A stretch of DNA of 15,984 nucleotides from CAG-791 sp045117315 (GTDB taxonomy: Bacteria > Bacillota > Clostridia > Lachnospirales > Lachnospiraceae). Each line of letters starts with the position of its first letter. Position 1 is the stretch's first letter. Of the stretch, positions 1-6,971 are shown in pieces. The position numbers were made by a program, and so were the translations under genes. Location of the stretch: the NCBI GenBank assembly GCA_045117315.1, contig JBGUNJ010000013.1, forward strand, positions 1 to 15,984, written 5' to 3'. Under the pieces are notes generated by a model. The model saw only the letters and a list, made by a program, of their open reading frames with translations, had not been told where the DNA came from and did not search any database.

Positions 1-2
1 CG

Positions 3-45
3 GCGTTCGCCCCATTCGCGAAGCGAATTCAGCATGGGCGAACGC
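3..45. repeat. Nested inverted repeat (cruciform-like)
   Basis: The outer arms GCGTTCGCCC (3-12) and GGGCGAACGC (36-45) are perfect complements. Inside them lies a second hairpin, ATTCGC (14-19) and GCGAAT (23-28), with loop GAA. No gene overlaps it. It sits 2 bases before the 38-nt palindrome, so the two may form one composite non-coding element. It touches the window edge, so its full extent is unknown. Confidence 0.7.
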
Positions 46-47
46 AA

Positions 48-85
48 GTTACTATTCACGCCCTCGATAGGGCGTGAATAGTAAC
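48..85. repeat. 38-nt perfect palindrome, copy 1
   Basis: A 17-bp perfect stem (48-64 with 69-85) closes a 4-base loop, CGAT. The arms begin GTTACTATTC and end GAATAGTAAC. There is no T-run after it, so it is not a standard intrinsic terminator. A diverged copy of exactly the same length lies at 11242-11279, which marks it as a dispersed repeat of this genome. It lies upstream of the exonuclease-like gene. Confidence 0.8.
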
Positions 86-143
86 CAAATCTTTCCGGAA
101 TTTTAGCGAATTTATATGAATTTAAGCGTGAAAAGCATTTTTA

Positions 144-152
144 TGGTACACT
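144..152 (+). promoter_or_regulatory. Possible extended -10 promoter for the 237-1367 gene
   Basis: TGGTACACT fits an extended -10 box (TGN followed by TACACT, four of six matches to TATAAT). No good -35 box is visible at 16-18 bases upstream, which is tolerable for an extended -10 promoter. Transcription would start near 159, just before the tandem decamers. This is an inference from motif matching only. Confidence 0.25.
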
Positions 153-160
153 GATAGACG

Positions 161-187
161 TCATTTAAGATCATTTAAGATCATTTA
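161..187. repeat. Tandem decamer TCATTTAAGA, 2.7 copies
   Basis: TCATTTAAGA occurs at 161-170 and 171-180 and is followed by TCATTTA at 181-187. The array lies between the possible -10 box and the ribosome binding site of the first gene. It would therefore be in the 5' untranslated region or at the transcription start. Confidence 0.6.
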
Positions 188-236
188 TCACTTAGCTGCC
201 TTTTGGCACTGACATCTTACCATGCAGGAGGTTCCC

Positions 237-1367
237 ATGCGGATCATCAGCAAAACCATTTACAGCCAGTCCCACATCTCTCTCCCCGACCCGGAACTCG
301 ATGCCGGGGACGTCCTGTTTCTGGACATCGCCACGACAGGGATCAGACGAGCGGACAGCAGGGTCTATCTGATCGGCTGTATCTGCAGACAGCAGGACGA
401 ATGGCAGCTCACACAGTGGTTTGATGATACGGGTCTGGAGGAAAAAAACGTCCTTTCCTCTTTCCTGATCTTCTGCAGCCGTTTCAAATATATCATCAGC
501 TACAACGGAAATCGTTTTGACCTGCCCTTCCTCCGGGTCCGCATCGAAGTCAACGGACTTCAGGATGCGGCAGCGGGATTTCTCTCCATGAGTTCCATCG
601 ACCTGTACGCATATATAGCCCCTTACCGGCATCTGCTCAGCCTTCCGGATTACCGGCAGCAGACCGTCGAAGCAGCTATCGGAACCGGCCGCACCGCGCT
701 GACGGACGGAAAGGAACTGGTGGAGATCTACAAAAAATATGTCGCCCTCCCCTCCGCAGGTCTCATGGAAAAGCTGACCCTTCAGAATGAAGCCGATGTA
801 TCAGGGCTCTTATCCCTGCTCCCTCTCTCCGCTTTTTCACACCTGGAGGAGCTGGAGGTCACCGTGCGCCGGGCCCAGGCAAACTGCTACACCAATCACG
901 AAGGGAAAAAGGCAGAGGAACTGCTCATACAGTTTACTCTCCCCTTCTCTCTCCCGACCAGGATCTATGCCGGTCTGGACCACTGCTATCTCAAAATCGA
1001 CGGGGAGCAGGGTGTCCTCAAGATCCCCCTCTACACTGAGGAGATGAAATACTTTTACGCCAATTATAAAGATTACTATTATCTGCCCGGCGAGGATATG
1101 GCGATCCACAAATATATTGCGTCCTATGTCGACCGCAGCCGCAGGGTCCCGGCCAGGCCCGAGACCTGCTACACGAGGAAAACATCGTCCTATCTGCCCC
1201 AGTGGGATCTTTACCAGACTCCCTTTTTCAAGCGGAAATATGAGGACCGGGAGATTTTCTTTGAATTTACGGACAAGATCAAAAAAGACCGGGCAGCCCT
1301 GTCTGCCTATGCCTCCTATGTGCTGAGGCATATCATCTTCAGGAAAGCCGAAAAAAATAAAGGCTGA
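237..1367 (+). CDS. YprB-like RNase H-fold (DEDD) protein, probably catalytically impaired
   Basis: The 376-residue product resembles the YprB/RNase_H_2 group of putative 3'-5' exonucleases, which are found in clostridia with a C-terminal extension. Motif I is FLDIATTG (D30), motif II is YNGNRFD (D95), and the last motif is LQNEADV (D187). In this family the first motif is normally D-x-E and the last is normally His/Tyr-x-x-x-Asp. Here the glutamate is Ala32 (codon GCC) and the His/Tyr position is Gln. I expect loss of nuclease activity, perhaps with nucleic-acid binding kept. The C-terminal 180 residues are rich in Tyr and Phe and match no domain I can name. I chose ATG 237 over ATG 222 because AGGAGG (226-231) lies 5 bases before 237. 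The cytidylate-kinase-like gene follows 56 bases downstream on the same strand. Confidence 0.8.
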   Translation: MRIISKTIYSQSHISLPDPELDAGDVLFLDIATTGIRRADSRVYLIGCICRQQDEWQLTQWFDDTGLEEKNVLSSFLIFCSRFKYIISYNGNRFDLPFLRVRIEVNGLQDAAAGFLSMSSIDLYAYIAPYRHLLSLPDYRQQTVEAAIGTGRTALTDGKELVEIYKKYVALPSAGLMEKLTLQNEADVSGLLSLLPLSAFSHLEELEVTVRRAQANCYTNHEGKKAEELLIQFTLPFSLPTRIYAGLDHCYLKIDGEQGVLKIPLYTEEMKYFYANYKDYYYLPGEDMAIHKYIASYVDRSRRVPARPETCYTRKTSSYLPQWDLYQTPFFKRKYEDREIFFEFTDKIKKDRAALSAYASYVLRHIIFRKAEKNKG

Positions 1368-1423
1368 AAAGCATTAAAACCAAAGAACATGAATCCGCGT
1401 TTTTTCCAGAAGGGAGGAATGAC

Positions 1424-2005
1424 ATGGAAAACATTATCATCACAATCAGCAGAGAATATGGCTCAGGCGGACGTGAAATCGGGGAAAAGCTGGCAAAACG
1501 GCTGGGCATAGAATTCTATGACAGTGAGCTCCTGACCCTGCTCGCAAAGGAGAGCGGCTTAAGCGAAGATACCATCCGCAGCTGGTCGGAGAAGGACGTA
1601 TCGCCTCTGGTCTACGGGCTCAATGCCGCCAGAGGAATCATCCCCATTCCCGACAAGATTTTCGGGGCCAGACAGAGTGTCCTCAACAGCATCGCCGACA
1701 AGGGGAGCTGCATCATCGTAGGCAGCTGCGGCGACTACATTCTGAGAAAACGCGACAATCTCAAAACGTTTTTCATCTATGCTCCAAAAGAGTTTCGTGA
1801 GAAACGCTGCGTAGAAGTCTACGGAGATGACCTGAGCGCATATCCCGACCTGGTCAGACAAAAAGATGAAGAGCGAAAAACTTATTACAGCCACTTTACC
1901 AGCTACAAATTCGGTGATTATAAAAATTACGATGCCTGCTTCAACAGCAGCAGGTTCGGAATCGACAAGATCGTCGACACCATCGTGTCCCTGGTGGAAA
2001 ACTGA
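1424..2005 (+). CDS. Cytidylate kinase-like family protein
   Basis: The 193-residue product opens with IITISREYGSGGREIGEKLA. This is the P-loop variant (GSGGR, residues 13-17) typical of the cytidylate-kinase-like family (Cytidylate_kin2) rather than of true Cmk, which has GPAGAGKST. Members are predicted P-loop nucleotide kinases; the substrate is not established. Other family-like segments are a mid-protein 'IIVGSCGDYIL' strand-loop and a charged lid region, REKRCVEVYG. The start is supported by AGGGAGG (1411-1417) 6 bases upstream. It lies close behind the exonuclease-like gene and is probably co-transcribed with it. A canonical cmk exists at 6972-7664, so this protein is unlikely to be the housekeeping CMP kinase. 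Confidence 0.85.
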   Translation: MENIIITISREYGSGGREIGEKLAKRLGIEFYDSELLTLLAKESGLSEDTIRSWSEKDVSPLVYGLNAARGIIPIPDKIFGARQSVLNSIADKGSCIIVGSCGDYILRKRDNLKTFFIYAPKEFREKRCVEVYGDDLSAYPDLVRQKDEERKTYYSHFTSYKFGDYKNYDACFNSSRFGIDKIVDTIVSLVEN

Positions 2006-2369
2006 TACAGCATAAGGAAAAGCAAAAACCCCGGCGTATTTTCCGAATCCCGGCCTGTCAGAACAGACTGCTCATCCTGATGCGGTTTTGACCTCCGCCG
2101 CAGATTCCGGCTTCCTGTTTATGTTCCGGCTTCCGCTGCAGACTGTCTTACCGGCAGGACCGGAATACGCCGGGACAAAAATATCCAGCCGCAAAAACAG
2201 CTCTGAGGACAATATTCATCACGTCCCGCAGAGCTGTTTTTTATTATCTTTTTTGTTTTCTTTTCTTTGTTTTATATTCCCGCGCGCATTCTCTCACACA
2301 GTTCCTGATCAGGCGCAAGTCTTTCCGTCTTCCCGTCAGGCAAGCGGCTCCGGAAATATGACCGGCAGA
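2006..2369. other. Convergent intergenic region
   Basis: These 364 bases separate a rightward and a leftward gene. They hold the bidirectional terminator at 2194-2240 and a short direct repeat, TTCCGGCTTCC, with a 19-base period near 2105-2135. A pyrimidine-rich stretch follows the terminator. No convincing gene was seen. Confidence 0.5.
2194..2240. terminator. Bidirectional intrinsic terminator
   Basis: AAAACAGCTCTG (2194-2205) and CAGAGCTGTTTT (2229-2240) form a perfect 12-bp stem that can extend inward through GGAC/GTCC. T-rich tracts follow on both strands (TTTTTTATT rightwards, TTTTTGC leftwards). It lies between the convergent cytidylate-kinase-like and glycosyltransferase genes and would stop transcription from both sides. 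Confidence 0.85.
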
Positions 2370-3362
2370 TCAATACCTGTATTCCCGGCGGAGCCGTTCG
2401 TGAAGGATTCCGTAGGCGGCAAAGCGCGTGACCAGAAGGAGTTTGAGGATTTTGCTGGTTCTCAGCAGTTCTTTATAGATCAGTGGCTGCTCTCTTTTCA
2501 GATATCTCACGAAATTTATCAGTTCCTGCTTATGAAGGGTGGATTTCGAAATTACGAGCAGGACCTTGATCTGCAGGAAGGTGCGAAGCACGAAATAATT
2601 AAAAATATACTTGTCCTTTGCCGTCTTTTTCTTTCCGACATCCGGATAAATCGTATACAGCCTCTTCAGGACGACCGTCTGGTCATTATAGTGCTTCTCG
2701 AGTCCCTCGGGGCTGACGCTCTGCTCTCCGCGGCCGATGCGGTAGCAGTATACCACCTCCGGAAACACGCGGACTGTGTCCACCCAGGGAAGAGGGAGCA
2801 GGTCATACTCCTGATCCGTATAGAAGCAGTGTTCCGTGAGTCTGACGTCATTTTCCTGCAGGATCTTCGTGCGGTAAGTGATGGCGTGCATGGTAAACCA
2901 TTCGTGGTCGCCCAGAGAATCGAAGCGGACGATTTTTTCATCCAGATCCGCGGCCTCGTCCCGCATCTCCTCGTGGCCGTCCTCCTCGAAGACCCTCTTG
3001 AAGCGGGCGATGACCATGTCCTCCTCCGCCGCGGAGAGCTCCTCGATAAATTTCACCAGACCATCGCGGTCGAACCAGTCGTCGCCGTCCAGAAGACGGA
3101 AATATCTGCCGGTCGCCGCCCTGATCGAAGCATTCACCGTCGAGCCATAGCCGCCGTTTTTCTTGTCGATGACACGGACTGTCCCCGGATATTTTGTCTC
3201 GTACTCACGGGCAATCTCCAAAGTGCTGTCGGTGGACCCGTCATTCACGACGATTACTTCCAGGCGGTCCATGATCTCAGGAATACAGCAGGAATCCAGC
3301 GCCTTACGGATAAATTTTTCAACATTATAGGAAGCGATCGATACACTCAGTATTTTTTCCAT
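2370..3362 (-). CDS. Family 2 glycosyltransferase (GT-A fold)
   Basis: The 330-residue product starts with LSVSIASYNVEKFIRKALDS, the usual GT2 N-terminal strand. It contains NDGSTD (40-45) for nucleotide-sugar binding and LDGDDWFD (91-98), the metal-binding DxD-type motif. The C-terminal third is basic with a hydrophobic patch but has no clear membrane-spanning segment. It probably transfers a sugar to a surface polysaccharide or teichoic-acid-like polymer; donor and acceptor cannot be read from the sequence. A GGGAG site lies about 9 bases before the ATG. The epimerase/dehydratase gene is upstream in the same direction but separated by 296 bases that hold a large repeat. They may share a pathway without being a tight operon. 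Confidence 0.88.
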   Translation of the reverse strand: MEKILSVSIASYNVEKFIRKALDSCCIPEIMDRLEVIVVNDGSTDSTLEIAREYETKYPGTVRVIDKKNGGYGSTVNASIRAATGRYFRLLDGDDWFDRDGLVKFIEELSAAEEDMVIARFKRVFEEDGHEEMRDEAADLDEKIVRFDSLGDHEWFTMHAITYRTKILQENDVRLTEHCFYTDQEYDLLPLPWVDTVRVFPEVVYCYRIGRGEQSVSPEGLEKHYNDQTVVLKRLYTIYPDVGKKKTAKDKYIFNYFVLRTFLQIKVLLVISKSTLHKQELINFVRYLKREQPLIYKELLRTSKILKLLLVTRFAAYGILHERLRREYRY

Positions 3363-3419
3363 TTACAATCTCCCAGAAGAATGATTTAACAGCGAGCAAG
3401 CGGGCGCAAAGACGGATAT

Positions 3420-3641
3420 GCTTGCATATCCGGTCTTGCGGACATTTGCGAGTGCCCACACTATGAGCAATGTACTGCTTCGCAGTCCATCAGAGCAACG
3501 CAAGGCTGCCAGAGCGGCCGCCGCGGGGCGGGGTGCGAATGTGTGGGGCGATAACAAACCACTGCGTGGTTTGCGAAAGCTCGCAAGAGCGGAGCAGCGC
3601 GTAGTTTAATCATATATGTTTGCGGGCACTCGCCCATGGCC
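3420..3641. repeat. Large structured interspersed repeat, copy A
   Basis: This copy matches 15783-15984 in inverted orientation. An 86-bp core (3461-3546 against 15858-15943) is identical, as is a 37-bp end block (3605-3641 against 15783-15819). The piece between them differs in length and sequence. It is rich in self-complementary segments: GCGAGTGCCC (3448-3457) with GGGCACTCGC (3624-3633), the hairpin ACTGC/GCAGT (3474-3486), and CAAACCAC/GTGGTTTG (3555-3573). Just outside, GGATATGC/GCATATCC (3414-3431) forms another hairpin and may belong to the element. It fills almost all of the gap between the epimerase and glycosyltransferase genes. It could be a MITE-like element or a structured RNA; no transposase is present. 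Confidence 0.85.
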
Positions 3642-3658
3642 ACAAGTAAGAATGATTT

Positions 3659-4714
3659 TTACAGCATGGCCGACATCATGCGCCTGTAGGCTTCCGCCAG
3701 CCCGCAGGAAGGTTCCCATCCGAGGCTGCGCAGTCTGGTCGTGTCAAGATTCATGTGCAGGGTAGGCGCATAACCGAGCTTCGAGGGGTCTTCTCCCGCC
3801 TCGATCCTCACGCTGATCTTTCCTCCCGCGCATTCTGCCGCAACCATTTGAGCCATCTGCAGGATGCTGCAGTATGTGCTCTCGTTTGCGGCGTTATAGG
3901 CCTCTCCGTCGGATCCCCGCAGCATGACTGTCAGGATCGCCGCGGCCGCGTCCGCCGTATAGAGATAAGACCTGCATGTCGCTCCCGCTGTCTTGAGGAC
4001 GATGTCCCGGCCTTCCATGGCACAGCGGGCAAACTCCGCGAACACTCTTCCGTCATCATATCTCACCCCGGGGCCGAAAGTCTGGGTCAGGCGAAGCACC
4101 CGGACAGGAACATTGTATTCCTTCTGCCAGGATGCGCAGAGGATCTCGCACAGTCTCTTGGATTCAGGATAACAGCTCCTGGGCTGCATGGTGTCCAGAT
4201 TTGTCCCGTGCTTCTCGTCGATCTTATGATCGTCCGACGGCGCCCCGTAGACTTCCATGGTGGAAAGGTAGATGAAACAGCGGACATTGTTATTTTTCGC
4301 GAATTCCAAAGCCCGTCTTGTCCCTTCCACGGCAGTAAAGATAGTCTCGACAGGCTGATCGACAAATGCCCTGCTCGAAGTCTGGCTCGCGGCATGTATG
4401 ACATAGTCAACAGGCACAGACAGTTTTTCCTCAGGCATGGACTGGATATCTGTGATCAGGAGATCCAGGTTTCCCCGATCCGCCGCTCCGAACAGGCGGC
4501 GGGCCTTCTCTTCATTGCGGACACAGGCGATCACCCGGATCTGCCGGCCGGGGTCATCATCTCCGTACCGGAGAAGAGCAGAGACCAGTGTCTGTCCGAT
4601 CAGACCTGTCGCTCCGGTGACAAGCACTGTTCTGCCCCTGAGTTCCTCCATGACCGGAAGAGCACAGAGCCGCTGCATGTCTTCTTCAAAAACAGGATTT
4701 GTCTGTAGTTCCAT
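3659..4714 (-). CDS. NAD-dependent epimerase/dehydratase (extended SDR)
   Basis: The 351-residue product has the Rossmann motif GATGLIG (34-40), the strand end HAAS (107-110), STMEVYG (151-157) and the catalytic pair Tyr182/Lys186 in YPESK. These are the hallmarks of extended short-chain dehydrogenases that act on nucleotide sugars (UDP-glucose 4-epimerase or dTDP-glucose dehydratase type). The exact substrate cannot be assigned. AGAGGA lies about 8 bases before the ATG. Together with the downstream glycosyltransferase it suggests sugar-nucleotide supply for a cell-surface glycan. The first 28 residues before the Rossmann fold are slightly longer than in typical epimerases. Confidence 0.88.
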   Translation of the reverse strand: MELQTNPVFEEDMQRLCALPVMEELRGRTVLVTGATGLIGQTLVSALLRYGDDDPGRQIRVIACVRNEEKARRLFGAADRGNLDLLITDIQSMPEEKLSVPVDYVIHAASQTSSRAFVDQPVETIFTAVEGTRRALEFAKNNNVRCFIYLSTMEVYGAPSDDHKIDEKHGTNLDTMQPRSCYPESKRLCEILCASWQKEYNVPVRVLRLTQTFGPGVRYDDGRVFAEFARCAMEGRDIVLKTAGATCRSYLYTADAAAAILTVMLRGSDGEAYNAANESTYCSILQMAQMVAAECAGGKISVRIEAGEDPSKLGYAPTLHMNLDTTRLRSLGWEPSCGLAEAYRRMMSAML

Positions 4715-4850
4715 CTTCTTTTTCCTCTGTAGAATTCTTTACACGGTCTGTATCAATATGGTCGGGGCGGCTATGCCGCTCTCTCTCCCCGGCCGGTCCA
4801 TGTCCTCCGCAAGGCAGAAAATACAATACACCGGCGGTGTCATAAAGAAC

Positions 4851-4880
4851 GGGACCGGAACCCTCAGGGATTCCGGCCCC
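4851..4880 (-). terminator. Hairpin terminator downstream of rpsA
   Basis: GGGACCGGAA (4851-4860) pairs with TTCCGGCCCC (4871-4880), with one mismatch, around CCCTCAGGGA, which itself folds as CCCT/AGGG. Read leftwards, it follows the rpsA stop codon by 43 bases and is followed by GTTCTTTAT, a weak T-tract. It probably ends the cmk-ispH-rpsA transcript. Confidence 0.65.
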
Positions 4881-4923
4881 GCTGTAAAGAGCTATTCAGA
4901 ATATTTCAGGGTGCCGGGAATGA

Positions 4924-6096
4924 TTATTCCTCGTCCTCAGCCCCTTCTTTATCTCTCTGAGCTTTGACAAATGCAGCAACATCAACATCGCTGACATCAG
5001 CATCCGCGTTTGCGCGCTCAGCTGCACGTCTCTCGCGTTCCTTGTCGATGAGGAGCTGCTTGACGCTCAGGCTGATCTTGTTGCTGTCCTGGTTGAAGTC
5101 AACGATCTTGGCTGTGACTTCCTGGCCGGTCTTCAGAACATCTGAAGGCTTGTCAATGTGCTCACGCGCGATCTGGGAGACATGAAGCAGGGCATCAATG
5201 CCGGGCTCAAGCTCTACGAATGCGCCGAAATCAGTCATCCTGGCAACTCTGCCGGTGACAACAGTGCCGACTGCATACTTCTCAGCAGCACCAACCCAGG
5301 GATTCTCCTCGGGGAACTTCAGGGAAAGGGCGATCTTGGTGCCCTGGATGTCTTTGATCAGGACGCGAAGCTGCTCGCCGACCTTGAAAACCTTCTTGGG
5401 GTTCTCAACACGGCCCCAGCTCATCTCAGAGATGTGCAGAAGTCCGTCTGCGCCGCCGAGATCGATGAATGCGCCGAAATCTGTAATATTCTTGACCGTG
5501 CCCTCGACGGTATCGCCGGGGTGGATGGTCTCAAAGAGCTTGCGCTGCATTTCCTTGCGCTTCTCGACAAGGAGCTGCTTGCGGTCTCCAATATATCTGC
5601 GCCTGTTGGGATTGTACTCGGTGATAACAAACTCAATATCCTGACCGAGATACTTGCTCAGGTCTCTCTCGAAAGTATCGGAAACAAGGCTTGCAGGGAT
5701 GAATACCCTGACTTCCTCAACGACAACGCTCAGGCCGCCGGAAAGAACCTGCGTAACCTTGGCTGTGAGGACTTCCTTGTTCTTGTAGGCTTCCTCAATG
5801 CGCTTGTTGCCGCGGTCTGCCGCAAGACGCTTGTAGGAAAGAACCACCTGTCCGTCTCCATCGTTTACTTTGAGAATCTTAACTTCAAGTTTGTCGCCTA
5901 CGTGCAGGACTTCTGTGAGATCAACAGAGTGATCATTCGTGTACTCAGCACGGGTGAGGATACCATCGGACTTGGCGCCGATGTTCAGGATTGCCTCATC
6001 GGGTTTGACATCGATGATCTGTCCCTCTACTACCTCTCCGGTGTGAATGGTCTTGAATGATGCGTCCAGCATCTGTTCAAAGGTCTGCTCTGACAT
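4924..6096 (-). CDS. rpsA: 30S ribosomal protein S1 (four S1 domains)
   Basis: The 390-residue product has four S1 RNA-binding domains at about residues 20-91, 107-176, 194-261 and 276-348. The last two carry the classic ITDFGAF and MTDFGAF strands followed by GLLH/ALLH. A charged linker and an acidic tail (GAEDEE) follow. Four domains is usual for Firmicutes; proteobacterial S1 has six. Domain 2 is the most degenerate, also as expected. In clostridia this gene directly follows ispH, and the product is thought to help mRNA binding. I chose ATG 6096 because AGGAGG lies 9 bases upstream; an in-frame ATG at 6114 overlaps that site. The first 20 bases overlap the 3' end of ispH, so translation is probably coupled. 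Confidence 0.93.
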   Translation of the reverse strand: MSEQTFEQMLDASFKTIHTGEVVEGQIIDVKPDEAILNIGAKSDGILTRAEYTNDHSVDLTEVLHVGDKLEVKILKVNDGDGQVVLSYKRLAADRGNKRIEEAYKNKEVLTAKVTQVLSGGLSVVVEEVRVFIPASLVSDTFERDLSKYLGQDIEFVITEYNPNRRRYIGDRKQLLVEKRKEMQRKLFETIHPGDTVEGTVKNITDFGAFIDLGGADGLLHISEMSWGRVENPKKVFKVGEQLRVLIKDIQGTKIALSLKFPEENPWVGAAEKYAVGTVVTGRVARMTDFGAFVELEPGIDALLHVSQIAREHIDKPSDVLKTGQEVTAKIVDFNQDSNKISLSVKQLLIDKERERRAAERANADADVSDVDVAAFVKAQRDKEGAEDEE

Positions 6097-6946
6097 GGTT
6101 ATAAACCTCCTCAATGATATTCTTTGGGGTCGAAGCCCCCGCGGTAATGCCTATCACCTTTTCTGCACCAGTCAGAGTAAGATGTAAGTCGTTCCACGTC
6201 TGTATGAAAAACGTCCGCGCGCACTCCTTTCTGCAGATCTCGTAAAGCTTTGCAGAATTGGAACTGCTGCTGTCGCCTATTACTATCATGATGTCAGCAC
6301 GGGCCGCAATAGACCTTGCTTCAGACTGCCGCTCATGCGTGGCATTGCAGATAGTATTCACACAAAGTACATTGTATTCTTTTTTCTCCAAAATAGCAAC
6401 TAAATCTTGAAATTTCTTCGCGTTAAAAGTTGTCTGGGCAACCACACAGAGCTCTGAATTTCTGAAATCATCCAGTTTTTGTATATCTTCTGGACTTTGT
6501 ATAACTGTCACAGGGGTCGAAGACCAGCCCATGATCCCGATCACCTCGGGATGGACCGGATTTCCGACGATCACGATGTGTTTTCCGGCCGCGCTCTCCG
6601 CCTCGACGGTCCGGTGGATCCGCTTGACAAAGGGACAGGTCGCGTCCACGCAGGACAGCCCGCTCTCCCTGATCAGCCGGTCTGTCTCCCTGGAGACGCC
6701 GTGAGACCTGATGACCACGGTCCCATGGTCGATTTTCTTTATATCTTCAGGGGTCTCAACGACCCGGACCCCCCTGGACTCCAGATCGGAAACCACCTCT
6801 TTGTTGTGAATAATAGGTCCATAGGTGTAAATGCTGCCGCCCTTTGAGATTTCCTCATAGACCCGGTTTACCGCGCGCTCCACGCCGAAGCAGAATCCGG
6901 CGCTCTTTGCCAGGATCACTTCCGCACTCATTTTCCTGTCTGCCAA
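6077..6946 (-). CDS. ispH: 4-hydroxy-3-methylbut-2-enyl diphosphate reductase
   Basis: This enzyme catalyses the last step of the MEP isoprenoid pathway, reducing HMBPP to IPP and DMAPP with an iron-sulfur cluster. All expected residues are present in the 289-residue product. The cluster cysteines are C19 (GFCFGV), C104 (DATCPFV) and C200 (NTICNAT). The substrate histidines are H47 (IIHN), H82 (SHG) and H132 (HPEV), with E134. SSSSNS (226-231) and GAST (270-273) bind diphosphate. The given start is TTG at 6946, which has AAAGGA about 7 bases upstream. An ATG at 6931 would remove five residues but has only a poorly spaced AGG. It lies 25 bases after cmk and overlaps rpsA by 20 bases, so it is the middle gene of an operon. 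Confidence 0.95.
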   Translation of the reverse strand: MADRKMSAEVILAKSAGFCFGVERAVNRVYEEISKGGSIYTYGPIIHNKEVVSDLESRGVRVVETPEDIKKIDHGTVVIRSHGVSRETDRLIRESGLSCVDATCPFVKRIHRTVEAESAAGKHIVIVGNPVHPEVIGIMGWSSTPVTVIQSPEDIQKLDDFRNSELCVVAQTTFNAKKFQDLVAILEKKEYNVLCVNTICNATHERQSEARSIAARADIMIVIGDSSSSNSAKLYEICRKECARTFFIQTWNDLHLTLTGAEKVIGITAGASTPKNIIEEVYNHVRADL

Positions 6947-6971
6947 AATCTTTTCCTTTCTCCGGACCTGT

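Noticed and set aside
2088..3389. A 433-codon open frame on the plus strand
   Set aside because: It is antisense to the glycosyltransferase, runs through the terminator at 2194-2240, and has no convincing ribosome binding site or motif.
3461..3546. Repeat core as a tRNA or rRNA fragment
   Set aside because: No TTCGA-type T-loop, anticodon arm or CCA end could be arranged, and it does not resemble conserved rRNA segments.
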